From assembly GCA_014529385.2 (NCBI GenBank), contig CM043947.1, forward strand, positions 97,684,036 to 97,748,035: a stretch of 64,000 nucleotides of DNA, in the 5' to 3' direction. Under the pieces are notes generated by a model that was not told the DNA's origin, did no database searches, and saw only the letters and a list, made by a program, of their open reading frames with translations. Positions 38,475 through 48,962 of the stretch are shown piece by piece (position 1 is the first letter of the stretch; each line of letters opens with the position of its first letter). Source of the stretch: Adiantum capillus-veneris. Taxonomy: Eukaryota > Streptophyta > Polypodiopsida > Polypodiales > Pteridaceae. Made by a program: the position numbers and the translations under genes.

Positions 38475-39571
38475 ATTTCCTGTAGCACCAAAATCGACAA
38501 TAAAAAGTGATCCATCACGTACATGAAGTATTCTGTCTGGAGCAGCTGAACATAGGACGCAGCTTGTTTTTGGTACAATGTCGTTTCGATGTTCAGTAGC
38601 ATATGCTCTATTCCGATATGTGTCGAATCAACGCTTATAGAACATATGAGTGGGATGATCAGATCATCCACAATATTCACAAGAAGAAGAAAAAGAGTCT
38701 CTAGATAAACGTGGTTGTTTTGTGGTAATATTATGTTCTTCATCATATTGACATGCCCAACAATCATCTTCAGTATGGCCATTTCTGTTGCAGTAAGAAC
38801 ATTGCTAATTAGGAAATTTGAGACGAGAGAAAATATTACCGCGACGGCCACCTCTGCAGTTTCCTCGTTGAAATGGATGCCTTCAAGCATAAAAAGCACG
38901 TTCCATCTATTGTGACTCGGTCTCCTCTTGTGAAATCATAGCTGTATCGTGACCAGCATTCCGACGTTCTTGACGTTGAGAGTATTCAATTAAAGACATG
39001 CAAGCTTGGTCGAAATCAAGACCATCTTTATTAGAGAGAATAGTAACAATGTTATCATAAGAAGAGTCCTTCACCGTATCAAGGAGAAGTGTAATCAGTT
39101 GCTTTTGTGGAACAGGATCACCGGCAGAAGCAAGTTGATTAATAATAGATTTGAAAGATTCAATATGTCCCGTCATGGCAGTACCAACTTCATATTGTAA
39201 CTTGTTAAGCAACCCTCTCAAATAAAGTATTTCTGTAACAGATTTCTTCTGAAATTTTGCAATAAGGTACTTCCATACGTCATGGGAAGTAGGCAGTTCA
39301 TACATATCAAGCAAAAGAGAATCAGTAAGAGTAGAAAGAATATAGCGACGAATCTTCAAATATAGGTCCTACAGTGATAAGCATGTTATCGTTATCCGTA
39401 TCAACAGGCTGAGGCGGACAAATACGATTTCCAAGAACAACATCGGAGAGTTCATCACCTTTAAGAATTAAACAACATCTTTGCTTTCCAGCCTGGAAAT
39501 CCTTGACCTTGGAAAGGAGGAACAGAACGTTGGCCAGAAGGAAATCCGTTGACGAGAATATTCATAGCCAT
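38475..39571 (-). pseudogene. Copia1 gag and protease remnant
   Basis: A Gag start fits ATG at 39569-39571 (MAMNILVNGF..., FPGWKAKM). The frame shifts to 39359-38907, which has a typical copia Gag core (LYLRGLLNKLQYEVG, then HIESFKSIINQLASAG). A zinc knuckle CSYCNRNGHTEDDC is readable at about 38802-38760 in another frame. The protease active site is not clearly readable; at about 38515-38470 the frame has an RDGSLFIVDFGATGN-like stretch with FGA instead of SGA. At least three frameshifts. Confidence 0.7.
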
Positions 39572-40338
39572 ATCTTGTTGCGAGAAGACGTATAAGATAA
39601 GATCGCAGAATCTGCACACCATATATGGTGAAGGCCGCAATTGAGAATGAGAGAGATATGAGTACTGCGTTCTATCAACGATAAACGTAAGAAGGATGCT
39701 CAAGGAACATCCAAAGATGTGAGAGACGTCACCCAAAAAAGGCAGGGTAAAGGAGACGTTAATAATAAACGAGTCCTCAAAATAGAGTGGCGTGAGACAC
39801 AAGATTGACGGCCACAATACGAATAGAAAAAAGCTAAATCTTCTCGAAAAGTTAACACCAAAATAAGAAAAACGATCGCGGACGCTTCACGAAGAAGTAG
39901 GACGAAGAAATCTACGTCAAGCTCAATTGCAGTAAAAATAGCATAACTTTCTGCTGCGAACTCCGATTGACGCAAACCTAGAACTCAAATCGAAGAGCTC
40001 GAGGAGACGAACAAGTTTTGGATGAAAAGTGCCATTGTGCTACACTCCATAGTGCTTTTCCCGTTTCTCCAAATTTTGAGCAGAACAGTAAGAAAAATTG
40101 AGATGAAGTTCAGGGTGTCATTAACAAGAAAACGTAATCAACGATTAGATTGATTAGAAATAAATGCCACATAAAACACTAATCATATTCTTCTAAAGAC
40201 AAAACAACCACAGTTAACAAGAATCAACGCTCAAAAAATAAAATTTGTAACAATTTTGAATCTTACATGCGAATCGCATATACATACTGTTGTCACCATG
40301 AATTGAATTGGCGCGTGATCATTACCGCTCTGATACCA
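39572..40338 (-). other. Copia1 leader with Met-tRNA PBS
   Basis: Untranslated region between 5' LTR and gag. The complement of 40325-40338 is TGGTATCAGAGCGG, directly abutting the LTR. No other feature is seen in ~770 bp. Confidence 0.7.
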
Positions 40339-40481
40339 TGCTGAGATGTAGAGAGAAAGAGAGAGAGACGAGACAAGAGACACACCATATACGCTCCCAA
40401 AGACTGATTCATATTGAGGACAAGATACAAATATATAGGTGAGACCAAGTTTAGTAGAGTGAGCCATATATAGCTCCAACA
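40339..40481 (-). repeat. 5' LTR of Copia1 (143 bp)
   Basis: Minus strand begins TGTTGGAGCTATATATGG and ends ATCTCAGCA. The GATTG duplicate follows at 40482-40486. Unusually short for a copia LTR. Confidence 0.85.
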
Positions 40482-40486
40482 GATTG

Positions 40487-41600
40487 AAGGGCTGATGCAA
40501 ACCAAGGTTCAATTGTCAAAGAAGCACGAATTGATGACACAAATGATCAGTGGAGACCTCTCAGCTATGGAGAACAAGATATATTTGCACATGCTGGCTA
40601 GTTTTCCTTATTTGTTTATTACTTCATATGAAGAGATTAGAGGGTTCGACGGCGAAGAGATGCATGTAGAGCTGAAAGAAGGTGCTAAGCCAGTGGGGCA
40701 AAGACTAAGAAGGAAGGGTCAAGAGACGATGGCAGCCTTGTGGGAAGAAGTGGACAAGTTATTGAAGGCGGGGTTCATAGTCCCTGTGGAGACCACAGAA
40801 TGGGTGAGTCCAGTAGTAGTCAGTCCAAAGAAGGATGAAAAGTGGAGGATTTGTGTAGATTTTAAACCCTTAAATGCAGCCACTAAGAAGAAACGATATC
40901 CTCTTCCATTCATCGATCAGATCTTGGATTTAGTGGCAGGTTATGAGAGGTATAGTGTGTGTGAGGGTTTTTCAGGCTAGTTTCAATTGAAGATTGCTCT
41001 TAAAGACCGCACAAAGACAACTTTTATTATTCCATGGGGCTGTTATTGTTACACAGTATTTCCATTTGGGTTGTCAAATGGACCATCCTTCTATCAAGAG
41101 AGAGAAAATTTGGTATTGGAACCATTCATTGGTAGTTGTGTTAAAGCTTTTATGGATGACTTATGTGTCTACAGCAATAGGGATGAACACCATGAGAAGT
41201 TGCATATGGTATTAGCTCGATATGATGAATGTGGAGGACAACTAAATCCAAAGAAATGTCATCTAGCACAACCAAGGGTGAAGTTATTGGGCCATATGGT
41301 GTCAGAAAATGGCATTGAGGCTGATCCAGACAAGGTTAAGTCTATTATTCTTCTTCCATCACCTACGAGTACAAAGCAATGGGCAACCTTTATACACAAA
41401 GTGAATTACATGGCGTGGTTTATTACATTGTTTTCACAGCTCCTTTATCCATTACAACAAGTGGCAAAGCATGATCCATTGCAATAGGATGACAAGTGTG
41501 AAGAATTGTTTCAAGAGGTGAAAGAGGTGCTAGGGGGGTTGTCAGCCATGCAGGCTCCTGATTGGGAGCGGGAGGAGCTTTATATAGTGTTGGAAGAGAA
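40487..41600 (+). pseudogene. Reverse transcriptase of gypsy1, RNase H deleted
   Basis: The gypsy frame resumes after Copia1. It encodes GFIVPVETTEWVSPVVVSPK, WRICVDFKPLNAATKK, PFIDQILDLV, the catalytic FMDDLCVYS box (Y/FxDD) at about 41152-41178, QLNPKKCHLAQPRVKLLGH and SAMQAPDW. A TAG at 40978-40980 interrupts the palm domain and another TAG stands at about 41485. After APDW (41562) the sequence jumps directly to a segment matching the integrase start (LEENHEGACGGHF), so the RNase H region of about 1 kb, present in gypsy2, has been lost, apparently by deletion between similar EELY/EEIY-coding stretches. Confidence 0.85.
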
Positions 41601-42269
41601 TCATGAAGGTGCATGTGGCGGACATTTTGCTCTAAAGATCACCTTGCATAAGATCTTGCAAGAGGGGTATGTATAGCCTAGTTTGCACAATGATGTTCAC
41701 CATTGGTGTAGGTCATGCAATAGGTGTCAAGCATTTGGGAAGAGAGTGTTGAAGCCACAGCTACGAAAAACCATTATGGCATTTGATGTGTTTGAAAAGT
41801 GGGGGATTGATGCAATCGGCCCGTCTATCACAAGCAGGGGCAAAAGCTATATTTATACGGAATGGACTATCTCTCTAAATGGGCAGAGGCTATAGCAGTA
41901 AAACAAATCACTGCAAAGGATGTGGAAAAATTTGTGTACGATGAAATATGTTGCAAGTTTGGGGTGCCACTAGAGCTACTTTCGGATAAGGGTCCAGGAT
42001 TTAGAGCTAAACTACTATACTTTTTATGCGCGAAGATGAAGATTAGGCAGCAGCATACCACTCCTTATTATCCGCAGTGTAATGGCTTAAATGAAAGATT
42101 CAATGGAGACTTGGTACAAATTCTTTCAAAAGTGATAGAGCACCAAGGAAAGAATTGGGATTTGGAATTGCCTAGTGCATTATGGGCTCACCGTACTTCG
42201 GTGAAGACAGGTACAGGGTTTACTCCATTTCATTTGGTATATGTGGAAGTAGAGTTTCCTGCAGTCAAG
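41601..42269 (+). pseudogene. Integrase of gypsy1 (N-terminal and catalytic core)
   Basis: Zinc-binding domain GGHFALKITLHK...VHHWCRSCNRCQ, then the catalytic core: DVFEKWGIDAIGP (first Asp), a frameshift near 41862, YLSKWAEAIAVKQIT, LELLSDKGPGFRAKLL (second Asp) and YYPQCNGLNERFNGDL (Glu). A TAG at about 41675 lies between the zinc domain and the core. Integrase inserts the cDNA into the genome. The catalytic Glu context PQCNG.NERFN is shared with gypsy2 and differs from the PQTDGQTERVN usual in chromoviruses. Confidence 0.8.
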
Positions 42270-42487
42270 CCCGGGGCGGTCACTTTTTAGAATGTGTATG
42301 ATATCACGTGAGTTAACCGGAGAGGATTATTAAAAGACCAAAATGTATAAAAATGTATACATACAGAGGGGGGTGGGGGTTTTTTAAATAGGCTCACAGT
42401 GTAAGTATAGTATGTATATTGGGGTATTATTAATTACCTCTTGAACGCACGTGATATAGGGGTCTTTTGATAAGTGACTACCCCGGG
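42270..42487. mobile_element. 218-bp MITE in gypsy1 integrase with 8-bp TSD
   Basis: Flanked by the identical octamer CAGTCAAG at 42262-42269 and 42488-42495 (a 9-bp reading with a leading G is also possible). The ends are inverted repeats: CCCGGGGCGGTCACTT at the left and, read inward from the right, CCCGGGGTAGTCACTT, continuing imperfectly through TATCACGTG to about 55 bp. There is no coding capacity. An 8-bp duplication suggests hAT-type, 9 bp Mutator-type mobilisation; the ends match neither consensus clearly. It interrupts the integrase frame, which continues on the other side. Confidence 0.9.
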
Positions 42488-42495
42488 CAGTCAAG

Positions 42496-42892
42496 ATTCT
42501 AGAGAAGTTGCTTGCGCCGCCTAGTGATGCATTCAAAGAGAGGCTCTTGCAGTTAGAAGAGGTCCAGTTGGATAGGATGAGCGCATTGGAGCATTATGGG
42601 CAGATGTAGGATAAGGCTTTGGCAAAGATAAATGAAAAGGTCAAAAGTAAGGTTATCAAGAAGCATCACTTGGTTTTGCGCTACAACAGTAAGTTGGACA
42701 ACACCTTCCAAAAGAAGTTCAAATTAAGTGGAAAGGCCCTTTCAAGGTAGTGGAGTGTTTTCCGAATGGTACATATCATTTGGCTAACCTGGATGGAATT
42801 GTACATAAGTCAAGGGTAAATGGATTGCGTCTTAAATTGTATCATGCTAGGTTGTTGATGGTGGAGCAAGGTGAGCTTCTCCAGAACAAGTA
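42496..42892 (+). pseudogene. Integrase C-terminal part of gypsy1
   Basis: Continues the frame after the MITE: PSDAFKERLLQLEEVQLDR, LVLRYNSKLDNTFQKKF, then in another frame KWKGPFKVVECFPNGTYHLA and VNGLRLKLYHARLL. It aligns with gypsy2 48500-48840. A TAG at about 42607 and a frameshift at about 42720 break it. The GPF...NGTYxLxxLDG pattern is the usual integrase C-terminal fold of gypsy elements. No chromodomain is seen. Confidence 0.75.
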
Positions 42893-42998
42893 ATGTTTGT
42901 GAGGGATGAGGAGACTTGTGACACAACGAGTCTCATATCTCTTTTTGTTGCTCCTCCTGATCATGAATTATCTAGTAGGCTAGGGGATGGAAAAACTA

Positions 42999-44108
42999 TG
43001 TTAGGAGTCTTTCGGAGCAAATGATTGCGCATATGTACATACCCATGTATGCTGCATCAAATAAAGGATTGCCCATTTTCCAGAGCCAGGTGGTTACGTG
43101 GGCCCACATGTGTCCAAGTAGGACAGCAGTACCAATACCAGTACCAGTGTGTTTTTTTTATAATAATGAGGAGTTGGTAGTGCGTAAAATTTATCGAGGA
43201 AGCTATCCGCGGGCCGATGACATGAGGTAAGCAGGTGCGTCAGATGGCATCTAGTGGCATCAGGAGGTCGAATGGGGTCAATACTTGCATGTGGAGAAGT
43301 ACGGATACAACGTGGAGGTTTCTTTGTGATAATTATGCAAAAAGGTCATCATGAGGACCATATTCTCGGGCCACTTCACGTGGTGGCGGGATGCATTATT
43401 GAAAAAGTTGAGTGTCAAGTGTGCGGATGATGCAAAAAGGTGACAACTATGCACTGTGAGGCCACCTTTTGGCCAACTCGGGGTCCGTTTGAGGTGAACT
43501 GAAAGGCCAAGGGTTCCCAAGTAAAAAAGCTAACTGTGGGAACTTTAAAAATAGAGAGAAGACCAGAAAAAACGTGGAGAGAAGAGGAGAAACAGCCCCT
43601 TTTTGGAGCCCCTTTTGCCCATAAACTGCTCATCTGAGGTTGGATTTGAGCACTTTGACATTGTAGACTGGGGTTTTGGTCTGTTCCTGACGCGATGGAG
43701 CTTTCCATTTTTCCAAATTCCTCACTGTTTTTCTGTTGTTTTGGCTATTGAAGTTTCTCCTATGAGCGAAGCTTCTGCTCCAATTTGTGATTGTATCGGG
43801 CATATTTTACCCGTATTGTGTGAGCTATTTGCCCCATTTGTGTTGGCCCAAGATCAATTGTATCTAAACATTATAAATTCTCTTCTTTTGAGCTGATTTT
43901 TTGGGTGTGTGTGTGTCTCTCTCTCTCTGTGTGGAGTGGGTAAATGGGTAGTCTCTCTCCTCTCACTCCATCGGTGTGTTCCCTGTTTCAGCCAAGTGGG
44001 TTGTATAAGCCGAGTGGTGCCCCATAGTGTGTGTGTGTGTGTATCTCATCCCAAGAGTGTGTGCCGGGTCATTATAGAGGCGTTCTGTGTGTTTCCATCC
44101 CACTCACA
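42999..44108 (+). repeat. 3' LTR of gypsy1 (1110 bp)
   Basis: Begins TGTTAGGAG right after the PPT-like CTAGGGGATGGAAAAACTA (42980-42998) and ends CCACTCACA. Matches 25892-27032 throughout. Confidence 0.85.
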
Positions 44109-44269
44109 GCGGTTTAAGGTTTGCAGGCCCAAACTACAGTTACTGTTTTTATTTATGTTTAAACGGTTCCTTTTTCAGAACCAAATGCCCTTTATAAAGA
44201 CAGCCCGCATGAGTACTAAACACAATTCTGAGAATCATGCAAATATTTGTGAACAGATTAAGTTGTAAC

Positions 44270-44375
44270 TTAAAGACCATAAACCAAAGAATTCTTTGGC
44301 AGTTAGAACTAGACCCTTCCTTACTAGGAAAGCCAAAGATTGTATTACTTACTATGGTAAGAAAAAATAACCTCA
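44270..44375. repeat. Block related to the inverted-repeat arms (RTRPFL block)
   Basis: Plus-strand codons here give VRTRPFLTRKAKD...YYGK, against SRTRPFLARKPKT...HYRE in the right inverted-repeat arm (5830-5898) and FRTRHFLARKSKT in the left arm (minus, 2097-2160). The similarity is also visible in the DNA, so the coding strand is uncertain. In both the left arm and here the block lies just before a copy of the unrecognised family, on the same strand as it. Confidence 0.5.
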
Positions 44376-44399
44376 CCTCACTTTTTTGAAATATTGCAG

Positions 44400-45450
44400 A
44401 CTCTTTCTCTCTCACAAAGATTGGCATTGACCTCTGATCCCCTGTCAGTGGACACATCTGTTGTGCTCAGATGTATTAGCAACTTGGATGCTTCTTAACT
44501 AATATATGACTCAACTCTTACCTCTGACAAGAAATTGTCTATCTAACATATGCTATCTTTTAATGATTGGATTAAAATTTTGGCTACTCTAGATAAGGAC
44601 TCCAAGGAAGGGGTAAATTTGATTACTCAATACATAGCCCTACTTCCCATACTTTCTTCACAATACCAACAAGAGCTTGGCCTATTCTCTTCCTCAGGAG
44701 CTGATTTGTCTTACTTTCTAAGGAAGTTGTGCGGTCTCAATCCCTCTTTTGTTTGTACAACGGCTACTCCAACTATACCACAAACTGGTGCTATCTTTTG
44801 TAGGGGTAGTGCAGCACTTGAATTAGTTAAACAATTTCAGAGTAATCTTTGTTCCCTCAATGACTCTAACCTCTTGGAGATGGTACCAAAGATCTCTAAA
44901 TTTTTTCCCCTCTTACCTGTTAGACATATTAAAATTGAATCCCTTGGACTTGACCATCATCTTTGGGTCTTGCCCAACAAGGCGTTCTTAGCACCCATTC
45001 TGAGTGAAACTTGGGTATACCTTGCAAGCATCCTTGCCTCTACTATGGAGCACTGGAGACTCAAGATCTTAAAAGGTGGAAAATTTCTTGACAAAGGGGA
45101 GCTCATCAAAGCACCCTTCAACCTCAATCTCATTGACCACTCCAAATGCCCTTCAAATACTGGCCTCTACATCCGTACTAAAGGAAACATGGAATTTGCT
45201 AAAAGTAACCCAAATTTCTACACTAAATCCATCTGGAATGTCTTTTGACCTTATGTATAATATGCCTGCAGATTTCTTGATCCTAAAGCCTCTTGTGAAT
45301 TGAGCATCATGTGGTTCGATCATACCATTTGGTTTATTATCAACCATCTTGACCTACTCTTCCCAGAAAAACGAGTGGATTTTCACCTCTCTCTCATTTG
45401 TTCTTGGTTGCCTGGCCAAGCTAAGAAAATTGTAATTGCATAGATTTCCT
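44400..45450 (+). pseudogene. Degenerate copy 2 of the unrecognised protein family
   Basis: The longest open stretch is 44550-45248 (232 codons), from MLSFNDWIKILATLDK to a TGA after SIWNVF. Upstream, the same frame is readable to about 44435 through two stops. Downstream, another frame continues with SIMWFDHTIWFIINHL to a TAG at about 45443. All of this is colinear with the copy at 1640-258. It contains no motif I know; it is mostly helical and hydrophobic by composition. The 3' end is cut by DNA element A, which inserted at TTAA (45451-45454). Origin from a virus-like or transposon gene is possible but unproven. Confidence 0.5.
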
Positions 45451-45454
45451 TTAA

Positions 45455-46755
45455 CACTAGAATGGTAACCTAACAAGACATAAAAGTGTCCTTTCAGGGT
45501 TTTGGGAAAAATTTCCAAAACCATAGTAGATCCACTCATTTTGAAAAATCCTTTCATGAGCTTATAGTTCAACAACTACTACATATGGAAAAAATGAGAA
45601 ACTTGTAATTTTTCTCATTCCTTGGTCACTACAAGCCTCCAAAGTTGATGGACCAGTGCATTTTGCCCAAAACAGGAATTTCTTACGGTTGATTGCATAT
45701 AAATAAGAGTGGAGATTTTTGTAGGACATGAGATAAAATGCCCCTTTAACTTCAATGGGTTGGTGACCAAAACATATGGTTGCTTTTACCTCATTAATTT
45801 TTGTTTAAGCAAAAAAAAAGGTACAAAAAAGTTGCATTTTTTCCATTCTACGGACCTATCATCAAAGTTTCTATAGTCACACTCAATACAGATACTATAT
45901 ACATGTTTTCTTAGTTCCCTTTGGGCCTCTGGATTCAAAAGGATCCATGGAGCATGTCAAAAGGATAATGGATCTCTTACAATTGGAACCTTGGGGGCAA
46001 TGATAAAGTGCTAAATATAGCAAACATGAAAAAAATGGGTTTAGCATTATGACCTCTAGAAACCCATAGAAACTACTCAATATCTAGCCAAGTTTGTAGT
46101 CTATGATTAGATATGGTCACTACCTACATAATACACACAATTGGCCTAAGAAACTAGCAATATTAAAAAAGTTATACTTCCTACTCTAAAATGTATCGTA
46201 TTCTTCAGCAATCAAAAAACTCAACCATCATCATATACTATGCTATATAGCATATTAGGTCCCCCAAAACTCAAGGAAGATTAGATTTATGTTATACATT
46301 ACACTTACACAATCAAAATTGAATTTGGATATCAAGAAAGCCACCAAAAAAATCATAAAAGTGCAAATTTTGGCCAAAAAACAAGATTATGCAATTCTTG
46401 TAAATTGGTCATAACTTGCAATTTTAACACTTAGCTCTCCCTACAAGCATCAAAACATGTTGAGAACTATGAATGCCTAACCTCTAGCCATCTAAACCTC
46501 ACAAACATGAAGTTTAGAGTGGTATAGTTTCCAAAAATTGAAAAAAAGTCAAAAACAGGACCCGTTTTTTCACACAATTTAGGTTCAAAAATGTTGTGCA
46601 AGAGTAAGGTTAATGGTGAGATCCATACTAAAAAAAAAGTGCTAAGTTTTTTTCAGCTCATAAGGCAACTTTGTGGATATATAGCACCTAGAAATTCATT
46701 TTCATACTCTTCAAATAATTCAAGCAAAATGGTCACTTAGCAGGACACAAAAGTG
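45455..46755. mobile_element. DNA element A, copy 2, right end missing
   Basis: The left end CACTAGAATGGTAACC follows TTAA (45451-45454). The body aligns with 8788-10090 throughout. At AAAAGTG (46755) the alignment ends 20 bp before where the right TIR should be, and gypsy2 RNase H coding sequence begins. The left end keeps CACTA, where copy 1 has CACTT. Confidence 0.75.
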
Positions 46756-48962
46756 GAGCTATGCTTCTTCAACGAGGTAACAATTCCCACTACATGAAGC
46801 CTATCTATTGTGCTAGCAGGGTGAAGCTAGAGGTGGAGAGAGGCTATACTGAGGTGGAGCTCATTATGGTGAGTGTGATTTATGCATGTAGAAGGTTTAG
46901 GAATTACCTTCTCCCTAAACCATTCACATTCCTCACTAGCTACACTCTTCTACCTCAATTGGTGAATAGCCCTACTTTGTCAAAGAGGCTCATGAAGTGG
47001 ATTGTGGAGCTACAGGAACTCCAATTCTCTTTTCTTTTTGAGGAGATTACAAGGGCTACATTGGCTGATTTGCTTACCTATAAGGAAAGCCCTCTTCTTC
47101 TCAAGGAGGATGCAGTGAAGAAGCAACACATGGAAGCTCCTGACATAGACACTGCCTATCTATTGTTTTTTGATGGCTCTTACAGGAAAGCGCATGGTGA
47201 AGCTTCAGGAGGTGTGGTAGTTTATGATCCTCAAGGTGCTTTGGTAACTAAAAGGAGTTTGAAGCTTATAGCACAAAGCAACAATGAAGCTGAGTACGCT
47301 ACTTTGGAGAAAGGTCTCAACCTTTGCCTTGAGCTTGGCATCCGTCGTGTGAGGGTAAGAGGTGATGCTCTTTTGGTGGTGAAGCAAGTACTTGGGGTGT
47401 GGCAAAGTAAGAATCCAAGGCTGAAAAATATGTGTTTTCAAGTGAAGAATCTGCTTAAGCATTTTGAAGCTTGGAGTTTAAGGCATGTGGACAGGTCTCA
47501 AAATGAAGAAGCACATGGTGCAGCGCAAGCTTCAATTGGGCAATTGTATGTGATAAGGGCTGATTCTCCTCTTTATTTGGGAAGGGAAGCTTTAGAGAGG
47601 GAGAAAGAGTTTCTACAAACAGGCATGCTTCCATGAGAGTTGGAAAAGCCAAAAAAGTACGCCTTCCTACGTCGTGCCAAAAGGTATGTGCTACTTGGTG
47701 ATGCCTTGTATATGAAGGGGGATGATCTTTTGATGAGAAAAGTGCCTTGGAAAGAGGAAATTTACAAAATTTTAGAGGAGAATCATGAGGGTTCTTGTGG
47801 TGGTCACTTTGCTGCAAAGATCACTTTGCATAAAGTCTTGCAAGAGGGTTATGTGTGGCCAAGTGTTCAACGTGATGTTCATCATTGGTGCAAGTCTTGT
47901 AAAGAGTGTCAAAGCATGGAAAATAGGGTTCTCAAATCAGAAATTAGAGGCACCATTGTGGCTTATGATGTGTTTGAGAAATGGGGTATTGATGCAATAG
48001 GTCCTCTACCTATGACAGCTAGAGGCAAATGTTACATACTTACTGCTGTTGATTATCTATCCAGTTGGGCCGAAGCCAAAGCTGTTAAGCACATCACGAG
48101 TAAAGATGTTTCCTTATTTATATATGAAGATATTATCTGAAAATTTGGCATGCCATTGGAGCTACTTTCTGACAAGGGTCCAGGTTTCAGGGGAGAGTTG
48201 GTGGATTATCTATGTGAAAAGCTTCATGTGCATCGCAGGTTTACTACTCCATATTATCCCCAATGCAATGGCATGAATGAAAGGTTTAATGGAGAGCTCA
48301 TAAGGATGCTTAAAACGATGACAAGAAAAAATGTGAAGACTTGGGATTTAGAGCTACCTTGTGCTCTATGGGCTTATAGGACTGCCATCAAATCAGGTAC
48401 TGGTTTTTCTCCCTTCCATCTAGTTTTTGGCAAAGAGGCTTTACTTCCTATTGAGGTGGAGATACCATCCTTGAAGATGATGCTAAATCTTGAAGAAGAG
48501 CCCAAGGATGCATTCAAGGAAAGACTTTTATATTTGCAATGTGTACAATTGGATAGGGTGTTAGATTTTGAGCATTATGAGCAGGTCTTGAAGAAGAGTC
48601 AAGCAAAGGCAAATGAGAAGGTAAAGAACAAGGACATTAAGAAGGGTGACATGGTGCTTCGTTACAATAGTAAGCTTGATAGAACTTTTCAAAAGAAATT
48701 TCAAATCAAGTGGCAAGGTCCTTTCTTGGTCTTAAACAGGTTTCTGAATGGCACATATCAGCTTGCTGACTTGGATGGTACCCCGCATAAAGCACGTGTG
48801 AATGGCTACAGGTTGAAGAAGTATATTGCAAGGTTGATGAGTGTGATTGAGGATGAGCCTTCTTTTGAAGAATTTGCTGATCATGTGATTAATGATGAAG
48901 ATGAGTTGAAGACTCCCTCATGTGGTTTACAGGATCTTTTTTGTGCTGCTGATCATGAATGA
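46756..48962 (+). pseudogene. Gypsy2: dual RNase H and integrase of a Ty3/gypsy polyprotein (5'-truncated)
   Basis: Starts abruptly within the RT-linked RNase H (AMLLQRGNNSHYMKPIYCASR, YTEVELIMVSVIYACRRFRN). A second RNase H follows: LLFFDGSYRKAHGEASGGV, NNEAEYATLEKGL, VRVRGDALLVVKQVLGVW, VDRSQNEEAH. This DG...E...D arrangement is the plant-like RNase H of Tat-lineage gypsy elements. Next come the integrase zinc domain (GGHFAAKITLHK...HHWCKSCKECQ), the core (WGIDAIGP, LLSDKGPGF, YPQCNGMNERFNGEL) and the C-terminus (WQGPFLVLNRF, VNGYRLKKYIARL). TGA stops are at about 47635 and 48138, otherwise open. A better-preserved relative of gypsy1. The junction at 46755/46756 with element A is a breakpoint inside the gene. 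Confidence 0.85.

Larger units (their letters stand above)
30107..40481 (-). mobile_element. Copia1: Ty1/copia retrotransposon nested in gypsy1
   Basis: LTRs at 40339-40481 (5') and 30107-30226 (3') on the minus strand. A perfect 5-bp target duplication GATTG flanks it (30102-30106, 40482-40486). The minus strand just inside the 5' LTR reads TGGTATCAGAGCGG (complement of 40325-40338), the standard initiator-Met PBS. The domain order gag, protease, integrase, RT, RNase H is Ty1/copia. Removing the inner Copia2 leaves about 5.1 kb, normal for copia. The LTRs are very short (143 and 120 bp). Several frameshifts and stops make it defective. Confidence 0.9.
25892..44108 (+). mobile_element. Gypsy1: Ty3/gypsy retrotransposon, decayed and interrupted
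   Basis: LTRs at 25892-27032 and 42999-44108 both begin TGTTAGGAG and end CTCACA. The order between them is gag, protease, [Copia1 insertion 30107-40481], RT, (RNase H deleted), integrase, [MITE 42270-42487], integrase C-terminus, PPT, LTR. RT before integrase places it in Ty3/gypsy. Without the insertions it would be about 7.6 kb. The flanking pentamers GCCGG (25887-25891) and GCGGT (44109-44113) do not match cleanly, so the target duplication has been mutated or one edge is off by a base. Stops and frameshifts in every domain make it inactive. Confidence 0.85.
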
